Origin: Chromobotia macracanthus
Lineage: Eukaryota > Chordata > Actinopteri > Cypriniformes > Botiidae
Assembly (NCBI GenBank): GCA_036877525.1
Contig: JAZGTH010000019.1
Span: 8,536,001 to 8,600,000, forward strand
Direction: 5' to 3'
Length of the DNA: 64,000 nt
The translations under genes were made by a program, and so were the position numbers. The notes beneath the pieces were generated by a model. The model saw nothing but the letters and a program-made list of their open reading frames with translations, did not search any database and was not told where the DNA came from. Shown piece after piece: positions 1 to 22,520 of the stretch; the first letter of the stretch is position 1; the number at the start of each line of letters is the position of its first letter.

Positions 1-1778
1 GCCATATTGCTGGGGAACTTCAGAGACATGGATTCAGTGTGGAATGCTCTCCCACTGGATAATGTCATTGGATTGTGTATTTTTACTGAAAGTTGTTACC
101 CAAATAACCCTAAATACGATTCAAGTGAACTGTAGTATTTTTAAAATAAAAATAGGCTTTAGCAGTTTGTTGGGAATTTGAGCAAAAGAATCCTCTAATA
201 TTGAACAGAACAACTTGACTAAATTAAGTCGTTAAACCTTGACCATGTTTTTGATGATTGATTCATGGTTTTAATCAAACAGCTGAACCACATACATTTA
301 GAAAACACGGTTCTGCCGTTTTCCTTTGGTATCAGGTCAGCTAATTGTGAAGGAGATAAAGGGAACGTTCCATACAGTTGTTTGGTTTTGTAAGACTTTT
401 ACACAGTGAAATAAAGTTGATGATATATTTTTATTTTCCGTGTTGTTAAAATTCAATGATTGGGCTTTTCCTGACACATTGTTCATCATTCAGTCAACTC
501 CCCATGAATACAATTCCCCAATACAATTATACATTTATAATTGTATACAATTATGAATACAATTATAACACCTACATCTGATAGTGAGAACTGTTTTCTG
601 TTGACACTAAGCAAATACAGTCCACAAATGAGTGCAGTTTAAACGTTATCTGAGCTTGCAGTTGAAAGCAGGGTCACTGTTTTAATGGTCGATTAGGACT
701 GACTCTTGGCCTTCACTCCAGCCATGCCTGTGGGAGTCAAATCATTATTAAATCAACCACTAAGGCTAGGTTTGTCTTGCACACTCGTCCAGATATTGTT
801 CAGAGTTTCTGCATATTTGACTCAGATCTAGTCAGCTGTTTGTAGTTTAAGCTGCAAGACAAATTCAATCCACACCACATTTAAAAGTGACTTGAATAAC
901 CAACAAAATATGAAGCTTTAAACTTCAGCAATGAGGATAGTGAACTACCCCTCTAAATGCAAAAACAACCCGAGATTACAGGATTAAACTAAAAAAAAAA
1001 TACATGAACATGTGAAGGTGCAAGTCTCTGAAATATGAAAGCGTTTATTCTCCAAGTTAATAATAACAATGATGTTACAATTGTAGGCAAATAAATCCCA
1101 AATATTACAGAAAATGTTTGTTCACACTGCTTGTGAAATGTCAAAAGCAAACAATAAAAAGACAAAAGATAAGAAGAGAGAATATATGAAAGACTAAATA
1201 TAGAGGACAGAAAGACAAACTTCACTATGAAACCTGCAGAAAATATTCTGATTAAATTCTTGTTACACATTCACTGCAAACAAATCATTTCTGTCTATTT
1301 CTTTCTATTTCCAAATTTACTTAAGTGTAAGAAAAGACTTTAAAAAATATAAACTAACTGAACTGTTTTAGATTCATGTTTTGGACAATCAATTATATTG
1401 TAAAAATCTGTTTTATTTTTACTTACAAACAAAACAGAAATATAAAAGGAAATTATTTTTGCAGTGTACAAACAAATAACAAATACATGTATTAAAGAGT
1501 TGTTTTATGAAATGGCTTAAGGCAAAAATATTGAGCTAGATTAGAATGTATATTTAATGTTACTATCATGTGTTTTGTCATTATGACCTTTCAGATGACT
1601 TGACATCTTGAATTAGGTTAAGGTTAGGTTTAGGGTTAGGCAGTTAGTTGTGATGGTTAGGGGCTAGATATTGGACTGGGTTAATGAATGTCCTCACAAA
1701 GATAGCTGTACAAACTTGTGTGTGTGTTTGTCTTTGGTTTCTTGATCTTAAACACTGACAGTCTGCGCTCAGAGTTCT
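1..1778. other. region downstream of dnm2: 3' UTR and dispersed repeat
   Basis: No coding exon recognised. It should include the dnm2 3' UTR (minus strand), whose end I cannot fix. Around 1615-1710 is a dispersed fish repeat with GGTTAGG-like runs and CCTCACAAAGATAG. A MITE-like element lies at 1272-1467. Confidence 0.5.
1272..1467. mobile_element. MITE-like element with CACTGCAAA termini
   Basis: About 195 bp bounded by CACTGCAAA on the left and TTTTGCAGTG on the right, A/T-rich inside, no reading frame. Inverted termini of this sort are common in small fish DNA elements. It lies downstream of the dnm2 stop, possibly within its 3' UTR. Confidence 0.45.
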
Positions 1779-12008
<10,230 letters not shown>

Positions 12009-12310
12009 CACGAGTTTTAATGCGCTGCTACAAACTCCAAATCAGCTCTGACGACAACCTCCTCGTCTCTCCCAAACTTCAAACTCTTCCCATCCGGTCA
12101 GGCGACCACCATAAACTTGTACATAGACCCGCCCTTATTCGCAAACGGCGCTCGATCATTGGGCACCGCCGACGTCCATCAAATACCGCGAGCTCGGGGT
12201 TGGTCGAAGCTGATGGTGGGTTGAAACGAGCTCGTGTAAACTCGAGCAGCTGCAGATGTGAGCGGCCTCCTCCAGAGGAGCCGAAGAGACGTAACGTGGC
12301 GGTAGAGAGG
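12009..12310 (-). promoter_or_regulatory. dnm2 5' UTR and GC-rich promoter region
   Basis: The sequence just upstream of the dnm2 ATG is relatively rich in CpG (CCGGTCAGGCGACC, CGACGTCCATC, ACCGCGAGCTCGGG) with an ATTGG/CCAAT-type motif near 12158. This suits a housekeeping promoter on the minus strand. No TATA box is evident; the start site is not determined. Confidence 0.4.
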
Positions 12311-14335
12311 AGCAGATCTTTAGTGGGACAGCAGATCTAGTGTGCAGCAGATCTAGTGTGCAGCAGATCTAGTGTGCAGCAGATCTTTAGTGGGACAGCA
12401 GATCTAGTGGGCAGCAGATCTAGTGGGCAGCAGATCTAGTGGACAGCAGATCTTTAGTGGACAGCAGATCTAGTGGACAGCAGATCTAGTGGACAGCAGA
12501 TCTTTAGTGGGACAGCAGATCTAGTGTGCAGCAGATCTAGTTGGCAGCAGATCTAGTGGACAGCAGATCTTTAGTGGGACAGCAGATCTTTAGTGGGACA
12601 GCAGATCTAGTGGACAGCAGATCTTTAGTGGGACAGCAGATCTTTAGTGGGACAGCAGATCTAGTGGACAGCAGATCTTTAGTGGGACAGCAGATCTTTA
12701 GTGGGACAGCAGATCTTTAGTGGGACAGCAGATCTAGTGGACAGCAGATCTAGTGTGCAGCAGATCTAGTGGGCAGCAGATCTAGTGTGCAGCAGATCTA
12801 GTGGGCAGCAGATCTTTAGTGGGACAGCAGATCTAGTGGGCAGCAGATCTTTAGTGGGACAGCAGATCTAGTGTGCAGCAGATCTAGTGGACAGCAGATC
12901 TAGTGGACAGCAGATCTTTAGTGGGACAGCAGATCTAGTGTGCAGCAGATCTAGTGTGCAGCAGATCTAGTGGACAACAGATCTTTAGTGGGACAGCAGA
13001 TCTAGTGTGCAGCAGATCTAGTTGGCAGCAGATCTAGTGGACAGCAGATCTTTAGTGGGACAGCAGATCTTTAGTGGGACAGCAGATCTAGTGGACAGCA
13101 GATCTTTAGTGGGACAGCAGATCTTTAGTGGGACAGCAGATCTAGTGGACAGCAGATCTTTAGTGGGACAGCAGATCTAGTGGACAGCAGATCTTTAGTG
13201 GGACAGCAGATCTAGTGGACAACAGATCTAGTGTGCAGCAGATCTAGTGTGCAGCAGATCTAGTGGACAGCAGATCTTTAGTGGGACAGCAGATCTAGTG
13301 TGCAGCAGATCTAGTGGGCAGCAGATCTTTAGTGGGACAGCAGATCTAGTGGACAGCAGATCTTTAGTGGGACAGCAGATCTAGTTGACAGCAGATCTTT
13401 AGTGGGACAGCAGATCTAGTGGACAGCAGATCTTTAGTGGGACAGCAGATCTAGTGGACAGCAGATCTAGTGTGCAGCAGATCTAGTGTGCAGCAGATCT
13501 AGTGGGCAGCAGATCTTTAGTGGGACAGCAGATCTAGTGTGCAGCAGATCTAGTGGACAGCAGATCTTTAGTGGGACAGCAGATCTAGTGGACAGCAGAT
13601 CTTTAGTGGGACAGCAGATCTAGTGGACAGCAGATCTAGTGTGCAGCAGATCTAGTGGGCAGCAGATCTAGTGGACAGCAGATCTTTAGTGGGACAGCAG
13701 ATCTAGTGGACAGCAGATCTATGGACAGCGATCTTTAGTGGGACAGCAGATCTAGTGTGCGCGGATCTGTGGACAGCAGATCTTTAGTGGGACAGCAGAT
13801 CGTGGACAGCAGATCTAGTGGACAGCAGATCTTTAGTGGGACAGCAGATCTAGTGGACAGCAGATCTTTAGTGGGACAGCAGATCTAGTGGACAGCAGAT
13901 CTTTAGTGGGACAGCAGATCTAGTGGACAGCAGATCTAGTGTGCAGCAGATCTAGTGGACAGCAGATCTAGTGGACAGCAGATCTTTAGTGGGACAGCAG
14001 ATCTAGTGTGCAGCAGATCTAGTGGGCAGCAGATCTAGTGGACAGCAGATCTTTAGTGGGACAGCAGATCTAGTGTGCAGCAGATCTAGTGGACAGCAGA
14101 TCTAGTGGACAGCAGATCTTTAGTGGGACAGCAGATCTAGTGTGCAGCAGATCTAGTGGGCAGCAGATCTAGTGGACAGCAGATCTAGTGGACAGCAGAT
14201 CTTTAGTGGGACAGCAGATCTAGTGTGCAGCAGATCTAGTGGACAGCAGATCTTTAGTGGGACAGCAGATCTAGTGTGCAGCAGATCTAGTGTGCAGCAG
14301 ATCTAGTGTGCAGCAGATCTAGTGGACAGCAGACA
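12311..14335. repeat. 2-kb minisatellite with AGATCT in nearly every unit
   Basis: Over 100 units of two interleaved types: a 16-bp unit AGATCTAGTGKRCAGC and a 19-bp unit AGATCTTTAGTGGGACAGC. Variants (GTGTGC, GTGGAC, GTGGGC, TTGGC) alternate in longer blocks. A degenerate stretch sits near 13720-13800. The array begins about 300 bp upstream of the dnm2 ATG. Confidence 0.98.
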
Positions 14336-14764
14336 GTGTGGGGTGATCTGGACCTCGTGACTTCATCACCTGCTCATCATTAAGAGCGTTCAGGTAGAAA
14401 CGCAGATGCCGTCGTATGATTGGCTTACGAGGTGCACGTGATCGCTCATCGTCGCATGAAAGGCCTCCAGGACGGGCAGAAGCTCATGATTATACAGTAC
14501 AAGCGCTGCTGCAGAGCAGTGTTAATAAAGCTAAAAGTGAATAACTTTATTAACAAAATATTCAAACCCTTCCCAAGAGACCCATAACACTCACCGCTCT
14601 ATTGTTATATCGCTGTAAAGACTACTGTGTACCTTATCGTATTTGCTACCTTTAAGAAGCATGTTCTACTGTTTCTAAAACATCACATTCATCACACATA
14701 CTGTTTTCATGCTTCTCCATTACTGCAAGTGTTGAATGTAAAACTATCCCACTTTTAAACATCA

Positions 14765-15220
14765 TTACTTTTAGTGGTGCTTGTGAAGCAAAGCATCACT
14801 ATTACTCTCCTGCATTCTGCTTCTCCTCATTCTGCTTCTTCTCATTCTTCTTTTTCTTCTTCTGAACAAAACTTCAGTATGTAACTCACGGCTGATTAAG
14901 AAGAGGTGTGCTGTGACTTTTATAAGTGATCAGGTTTTTAGGATGTTTTTAGGGTGTATGAAAAAGTGGGTGAAAAATCCCATAGACTTAACATTGGGCT
15001 GAAGTTTGTGATGGAAAAGCTCAGCACCAGAATGTGGTAGAGACTTGGGGGTGGGCTCATATCGTTTGGCTTAGTAAGCAGCAACAAATGGTGACGTTTC
15101 AACTTCATAGCCACGCCCTAGCAACCAGTTACAGTACCCTAACAACCACCCCATGGACTTCCATTTTAAAAGGTAAGAGGCATCAGAACATCATAGAGAC
15201 AAGTGGGTGGCCTTTTTTGA
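14765..15220. repeat. dispersed repeat, inverted relative to the left copy
   Basis: Reads as the reverse complement of 2500-2960, for example AAGCATCACTATTACT and TAAGTGATCAGGTTTTTAGG. It lacks an internal piece of several tens of bp that the left copy has. Visual identity is high elsewhere. No coding capacity. Confidence 0.8.
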
Positions 15221-15719
15221 CTTTTGACTTACAATTCACATAGTTTAAGTCCAGATAAATCTATTTAGCTGGGTGGGAAAGAGTGTCATAAATTTGTTAA
15301 ATTAAACTAACAACCAATTTTTTAAGTGAACAATCAGTTTCAGAAATTAATCAGATCACATCTTGAAACTCAGAAAAAGAACAAAAAGGAAAGCAAATTA
15401 AATTCTGCATTACTGCCATCTACTGGATTGGAGTGTGGAGCGCAAAATGTTTGGAAAGTTGGGAGAAACAGATTTAAAACAAAAACCTTTATCCTATATT
15501 CTGCTGATCAGTCTTGTTTCTTTAGTTAAATAAATCATAAACAACTGTTCATTACTTTGTGCAATTTCTCAACAGAAACTTGAGAAACAAATAATTTATT
15601 CCCACAGATCTTAAAGCCTGTTACGTTAAGTTTTTATTCTGTACAGGCACTGATTTAATGAACAATGTGATGAATGTGATGTAAATGTCTACCTTTTGTT
15701 ATTATTTAGAAAGCAGGTC

Positions 15720-15773
<54 letters not shown>

Positions 15774-16637
15774 TTGACCTTATTGCTTGTATTTCTGCTA
15801 ATTACTGTAATGCTAGGAATATAGCTATTAATTCTGTAGTAAATACAGAATTATGACCCAGGATTCATTTTGAAATGTTAACTTTAAAATAGGGTATGTA
15901 ATCTGTTTATATCTGCACTGAGCTATAATATGGTCAATCAATATATTGCTGAGCTTCAAATCTTTTTAAAATATTCTTTTCCTTGTTATTCTGTCTTCAT
16001 ATAAGTGAGTGTCCACTGAATGCATGAGGAAAAGTCAGGGAGGTATCACTGGCAGCAATACTGATCTCATTTTATTTGTTGGTTTTTTATTCTCATAATC
16101 AATCTTTCAGGATAATCTGAAGTGGAAGACTCTCCAAGTGGCTTTTTGTACTAGTCTAGTATCTCTACTTTAATTTGATCATTTGAGACATTTTATCAAT
16201 CTCTATTACTGGAGAATGCTTGTGTTAACTTTAAGATGTTTGTTTTAGATGTAGAACTGTACATCATACTGCCATCATAAATAGCAGCTCTTATCAGTGC
16301 ACCATATATATACTTTGTAGAGACTAGCGGCATGCAACTTCTGCTAATCGAATCAGTCTTTTTTTACATTTGGCTGAATAATTTTCTGAATAATGTACTC
16401 TAAAATTAAAATTTAAATCCACCCACATTATCACACATTTATATATGCACATTATGTATGTGTTAAATATGTACACTGTGTACATGTTTCATCCAATTGT
16501 GAAATTATTAGTTGTGAAGTATGAGAGAGAACCAACATCAAAACAAATATTATTGACTGCCTACTATCATAATTTGTGACATTCATGCACATTTTGTATA
16601 GTCACACCTCTGTCACGCCCTCCCCACACCCCCCAAC
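15221..16637. other. intergenic, A/T-rich, no gene seen
   Basis: No convincing exon or RNA gene on either strand. The region is A/T-rich and includes the (TA)n tract. Confidence 0.4.
15722..15770. repeat. (TA)n microsatellite
   Basis: About 24 uninterrupted TA dinucleotides in intergenic DNA. Confidence 0.97.
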
Positions 16638-17105
16638 ACTGTAAAATGTGCACAAACACACTACTATGCACCAGAAAACCTTTACTGTAAAGTGTGCACA
16701 AACACACTACTGCGCACCAGAACACCTTCACTGTAAAGTGTGCACAAACACACTACTGCGCACCAGAACACCTTCACTGTAAAGTGTGCACAAACACACT
16801 ACTGCGCACCAGAACACCTTCACTGTAAAGTGTGCACAAACACACTACTGCGCACCAGAACACCTTCACTGTAAAGTGTGCACAAACACACTACTGCGCA
16901 CCAGAACACCTTCACTGTAAAGTGTGCACAAACACACTACTGCGCACCAGAACACCTTCACTGTAAAGTGTGCACAAACACACTACTGCGCACCAGAACA
17001 CCTTCACTGTAAAGTGTGCACAAACACACTACTGCGCACCAGAACACCTTCACTGTAAAGTGTGCACAAACACACTACTGCGCACCAGAACACCTTCACT
17101 GTAAA
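16638..17105. repeat. 46-bp tandem repeat, about 10 copies
   Basis: Unit begins CACTGTAAAGTGTGCACAAA and continues with CACACTACTGCGCACCAGAA, then CACCTT. The first copy differs at a few sites (CTACTATGCACC); the rest are almost identical, suggesting recent amplification. Confidence 0.97.
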
Positions 17106-17696
17106 GCAGCGTTTATCACTTTTTAAAATTAAATGAAAATAATTGAATAAAATCTCCATATAAAAGGACGTAATTACTGTTTCTTCCTCTTCAGCTTATT
17201 TTGCTATCGATGTAGTTTACATATCTTTGATTTGTTTTATCCACATCACTTTTGTTCTCTTTATTGTCTGTAGTGTGTTACAGACAGATAAAAAGCCCAT
17301 CGCGCATAATGTGTTTCTCTGAATGATGCAGTCACGCAGCACAGCAGAGAATCATCTCCAGTTTCATATGTCTGAATAATCATATGTCTGGTAATATCGC
17401 ACTATAGCGCATCTATAAGCACCGACTGTGATAATAATAAGGACCCAAATAAGGTCTCTAATTGTTTAGTGTCTGATGCACAGACACTGTTTTGAAGCAT
17501 ATGTCCCACACTTTGAGAACCTGAGACACACCACAACCCTCCCCCAGTATTTTTTTACCTCTTTAGTTTTACACACACACACCTTTAATGTTTTAACCTC
17601 AGTTTTCTGAAGTAACTTTATGCTTTAGAAAAATTATATATTTGTTCCTCAAATCTAAATTAATTACTTTGCCTTTAAGTCCTGAGTTTTCTTCAG

Positions 17697-17899
17697 GTCA
17701 GGGCCACTTCTCTTCCCAGTGCACTCCAAGACCTCAGTAAATGTCTGATCAAATATGACAGCAGAGCTACGCTGGACAATTTACAGCCAGCACTGAAAAG
17801 TGTAGCAGGACAATGGAACAGACTTAAAGAATCACATCTGCATGAATACAAGACCAGAAAAGTGGAAGATGATCTGCAGGACAAGAGGAGACTAATGTT
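17697..17899 (+). CDS. orphan terminal-exon-like coding stretch, unidentified
   Basis: A pyrimidine-rich tract ending TTCTTCAG is followed by an open frame of about 67 codons (VRATSLPSALQDLSKCLIKY ... QWNRLKESHLHEYKTRKVED) ending in a TGA. The composition (charged, Q/K/E/L-rich) looks like a helical or coiled-coil C-terminus. An ATTAAA follows the stop, then a run of nine A about 20 nt later, so it could be either a last exon or the end of a retrocopy. I found no convincing upstream exons and do not recognise the family. Confidence 0.4.
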
Positions 17900-19316
17900 G
17901 TGAATTAAAGCTGTGCCTCCTGCAAAAAAAAAACATAAAAAGATGTATTTTAATGGCCACTGAGAAAGACATCGTCATAGTACTGGACTGGATGTTGGAG
18001 CTCTTTAATTGATTATGAAAATATTCTGACAATATTCCATGTTCCCATCTTTTAAAGGAGCTCATCAAAGGTCACCTGCATCCTTTGTTTCAGAGTTTAC
18101 ACTAATTCAAAGTTACATTTATCTGCAAGTCTGGAAGACACTGTTCACCTGCTCAATCATTTATCATAACTGCTCTCTCTCACACACACACACACACAAT
18201 ACCTTCTATTTCTTTTAAAGGTTCAAGGATGCAGCTCACAAGCATCCTTTTCACTAACAGTTTATTTGGTGTGACACTTTGGAAAACAGAGATAATCTGT
18301 TCAACCATTTATCATGTGTTTATTTCTCTCCTTCAAACACACACAGACGGGATGGATGTCAGAGCTTGTATACAGTTCAACTGTACTAATAAGTTACACA
18401 TTCTGAATATATTTAACGTGCAAACTCTCAGTCATTACGTGGCTGTAATGGTTTTAAGGAGTTAGTAAATGTAATGTGCTGTAACAAACATGAAATGGGA
18501 AGGCAGGATAGTTTTATTTTAATAAACTTTTATTTTAACTGTTATTGTCCAAAAACATGGACAGGTAATCCAAGCACATTGCAGAAGCACATAGACATGA
18601 ACAATAACCAACACAACTAAAACAACAAGGGTGTATATACATAGACAGATCAAGAGGAACAGGACACACCTGCAGAGAATTACAGCAGGTAACACTAAAG
18701 ACAGCAAGGACCAGAGACATGGATTACAAAACATGACCTCAAAACACCTGAACAAAACAGTCTCATTACAGTATACATATTATACTGGTGTGCATATATA
18801 AGGGTGTGCAATGATGGGTGGTGTTTGTGATCGTATGTAGTGGGCCAGTCTGAGCCAAAATGCCAGCCCAGAGGAACTTTTATTTCTCAGGTTTGCTCCT
18901 TCATAGCTCAAAAGATTTGCTCAACTTTGTCTCAGATGTTTCTCCCAAATTTGCTTAGGAGAAAAACAAAATTGAGAAAATTGTCAAAATACATTAGGAG
19001 TATGGAGCTGTAAAATTGTATGTAGGTTGTGGTTAAAATAATCTGGATTTGTGTAAATTTTGAGTAAAGTTTAAGCTCATATCAAATCTTCAATAATATC
19101 ATATAATAAATCTGACTTTAAATCTGATTTATTTAGGTGAGTCTGGGTATATATGGGGTAAGCAAGCTGTTAGTTAGTACATACTACAGTAAAAGGAGAA
19201 CATGAATTTTGTAAAAAAAACAAAATCTTGTGCAATCTTGTAAAATCTTCTTTTTGTAACTTTTTTTTTTCTGGTGAGTCTGAAAATCTCCCAAATAAGC
19301 AAATCTTTCCCCACCT
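17900..19316. other. intergenic, no gene seen
   Basis: A short (CA)n lies near 18180. A dispersed repeat around 18880-19020 shares phrases (CATAGCTCA, AGGAGTAT) with 41030-41170 in a trip10 intron. Otherwise nothing recognised; the right end probably includes the zinc-finger gene 3' UTR. Confidence 0.35.
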
Positions 19317-22042
19317 TTACGACTGGTAAGGTTTCTCTCCAGTATGAACTCTCTCATGGGTTCTCAGGCCAACTAACTGAGTAAACGTCTTGTCACACTG
19401 AGAGCATTTGTAAGGCCTTTCTCCTGTGTGAATTCTCTGGTGTGTAACTAAATTGTCACTTCGACTGAAACTCTTTCTACAAATGTTGCAGCTATAAGGC
19501 TTTTCTCCAGTGTGAACTCTCTGATGAACTTTGAATTGAGATAGAGTAGCAAAGCTCTTTCCACAGTGAGAACAGAGGTAAGGTTTCTCTCCAGTGTGAA
19601 TTCTCTCATGACAAATCAGCTGAAATTTTTTACGAAACCGTTTATCACAGTGTGAACACTGACAGAGTTTCTCAGAGTGTATTTTTTGGTGGGACTTCAG
19701 ACAACCTGAATCTCTGAAGGTTTTTCCACATTCACTGCACTGATACGGTCTCTCGTCTGTGTGTAAACGCACATGTTTCTTAACATCGGATACACAGATG
19801 AATCTCTTCTCACAGTGAGGACACTTGTATGGTTTTTCACCCGTGTGTGTTCTCTTATGAACAACAAGATTTCCTTTGGTGCTGAAATTCTTGCCACATT
19901 CACTGCAGTGGAAAGGCTTTTCTCCACTGTGTGTCCTCATGTGAGCAGTTAGACTAGAAGAAGAGACAAAATCCTTCCCACACTGCTCACAGTGAAACTT
20001 CTTCACTCTGTGCACTTCTGAATGAAGTTTCTTCTCTTGTAAGGTAGGAAAACTGATCCCACATCTCCTGCAGGTGAAGATTTTCTGTTCTGTGTGTTTT
20101 CTCTCATGTCTTGTTAAATTTCTCTGGGAGCTGAATGTCTTTCCACAGGTGATGCAGGAAAGAGTCTGTGCGGTCAGTCGCTGTTTTAATGTAGAGACTG
20201 TTCCTTCATCACAACATGAATCACTGTTCTCATCTGAAAGAAAAATGATGGCATAAAAATTTTATTTGCACGTGCATGTACACAAACTGCAAACACAGAA
20301 AACAAGAGGGTGAAGTTTTTTCCACATTAACACAGCAAACAATGAGATCTGTCAACCCTTTTGAAGTTTTACATAAAACTATTACGATACATTTGAATAC
20401 TGATGTTATACACATTTACATCAGTATATAATACATAATAAAAGTTTTATTAGGAACCCTTACACATACATAACAAACATCCAATAAATTACTGCTACCT
20501 GACATTGATGACAAATCCAGGGTCACTGCATGTGCAGCACTACTTAATCCAGACAAAAACACTCTGTCAGGATAATGATTATTTTTACAGAAGTTTTACA
20601 TTGTCTGTGCAGTCCATCACATTAATAATAAAAATAAAACTTAAACACAAATAATAAAAACTCAAATGAAGAGATGGCTCTAAAGAGGCGACACACTGAT
20701 GTTCTTAATGAAAGCTGTGCTTGTTCTTCAGCAGACGCATGCACTCTTTAACCCCGGTAAACTCACACTGCCTGTGAGGTAAAGCCTTTCAGCCTGTGAG
20801 GCTAAAAGGTTTCGCTTTCAGCAAAACTGCTAGAACAAGTCATTTCTTAAGTGTAAGAAAAACCTGCTGGCCAAACAGACACCAAATTTTTTTGTCTTTT
20901 ATTTCTTTTTTGAGGTTTAATTATTCAATAAACACATACACACTGCAAAGTTCTGTTTGATGTGAACACTTCCAAAGCCTCTGAGCTGAGCTCAGACAGG
21001 ACAAAATCCCTCTACAGAAGTGTGAAACACTCAGAAATAACTACTGCACAGAAATCATTTTTTGCAGTATTTGGCTGATTACAACCAGTTATTGGTCAAT
21101 CATAAATGTAACCACTAAAAACTGTTTCTTCCTGTGTAACTTGTGGCTGGATTTATGTAAACCCTGAAACATCAGAAATTTGCACCGTGAAATGTCATGA
21201 AAGAAAAGAACAATATTAATGAAAGAAACATACCTGATGGGATAAAATCATTATTCTCATCCTCATCTGTCTGTTCATCAGTCTGATCTTCCTCTGCTGT
21301 GGCTCTTCTCATCTCCATCAGGTTCCTGCAGTCCAGCAGTTTCACTGAACACATCTTCACTGGTGTCTGCAGGATCTGCTGTTCTCCAGCGTCACAGACA
21401 GAATCCAGAGACTCTGTGGAGGTCTGATCAGTAGATTCATCCTGCTGTAACCCCTGATTACTGTCACACACAGTCTCCTGAGCGTCTGTGGGGTTCGGAT
21501 CAGTATAACAGAGTAAAGTGAGGCTGAGCTCTGAGTCCCGTGTGTGTCTGGATTTCTGATCAGAAAGTTTGTCCAGCAGCGGCTGGGGTGTCCTCTGATC
21601 TCTGCTGCTCCACACTGAATCCAGACATTCTGTGGAGGTCCCATCAGTCACACACACTGAAGATTGACAGGAAACCTTCTCCAGCTCCTGAGAAACACCA
21701 CACAATCACACAGACTGATCACCACAGTCCATCGCTCTCACTTCACACATTTAATAGTTTAACAATGTGCTTTTTATTATGTAATGAACCACTTTGAGAC
21801 GTTCATGAGATGTTACAGACTCTGGTCTGGAAGAGAAGCATCATTTGATGTCGACAAACTGGTGGACCTGTACAAACCTCTGGGTTCAGTCCTCCTCTTG
21901 CCCTCAGCTTTGCCTCCAGTAACTGCACCTCTTTCTTCAGCTGAGAGATTTCGGTGATGAAATCATCAATATCCAGCATGGACAGATCAGTTGCTACTGA
22001 TTTACAGCACATCACATCCACCTGCTCTCCCATGATGAACAT
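19317..22042 (-). CDS. C2H2 zinc-finger protein (about 10 fingers), three coding exons
   Basis: Probable nuclear DNA-binding regulator of an expanded fish family. Exons 21878-22042, 21234-21687 and 19317-20233 join in phase to 512 codons including stop. The start could also be the second ATG at 22033. Exon 1 encodes a short coiled coil (ISQLKKEVQLLEAKLRARG). Exon 2 encodes an acidic Ser/Thr-rich linker ending near EEDQTDEQTDEDENNDF. Exon 3 holds about ten C2H2 fingers: a first CITCGKTF finger, a less standard second one (CRRCGISF), then eight with regular linkers of TGEKPY type; finger 5 has a shortened linker (HSEKLCQC). It ends GEKPYQS. No KRAB, SCAN or BTB domain is visible. The target is unknown. 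Confidence 0.9.
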
Positions 22043-22394
22043 CTAACACAAAACCATCACAGGTCTACATTTATAATGGACAGACACTCAGCAAACTCAA
22101 ACACCTTCTTTATTATGATTACAGGCGCTGAGCAGGAGTTTGATCACATATTGTAAAACAAACTATATTTCATATTTTATCTCCTTTATTTAACACATGT
22201 ACAATCAGTCGCGGGTTTAATCAGATCACGTCAGAAATGAAACACGATATTTCCAGATTTCTGCTCGTTTCTCCTGAAACTGTGAACGATTTAAAGCGTC
22301 CAGCAGAAAACAGCGAGAAAAAGCTTCTTTAACACTCATTAAAACACAGAAAATGAAGAAACACGTGAAAACTAAACGGATGTAAACACTCACC

Positions 22395-22520
22395 GGTGAT
22401 GTTTGAGCTTCTTTCGGTCTTCAGGTGGTTTATGGGCGGATTAGAGCTGCAGAGCGCCTCCTGCTGTACTGGAGAGAGAGCGACTCCGCACTAGACTCAT
22501 GACGTCACCATTTTCTCGAC
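22395..22520 (-). promoter_or_regulatory. probable promoter/5' exon of the zinc-finger gene
   Basis: A donor-like rc CACCGGTGAGTG near 22393 and a more GC-rich stretch lie about 350 bp upstream of the first coding exon, with CATGACGTCACC (CRE-like TGACGTCA) at about 22499. A non-coding first exon here is inference. Confidence 0.35.

Noticed and set aside
1615..1665. Interstitial telomeric repeat (GGTTAGG-like runs)
   Set aside because: The units are irregular and belong to a common dispersed fish repeat; no run of perfect TTAGGG.
12311..14335. CRISPR-like array
   Set aside because: There are no unique spacers; units are contiguous 16- and 19-bp variants, and the genome is vertebrate.
16081..16180. 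Possible exon DNLKWKTLQVAF upstream of the orphan coding stretch
   Set aside because: Short, soon meets a stop, no donor in a compatible phase; likely chance.
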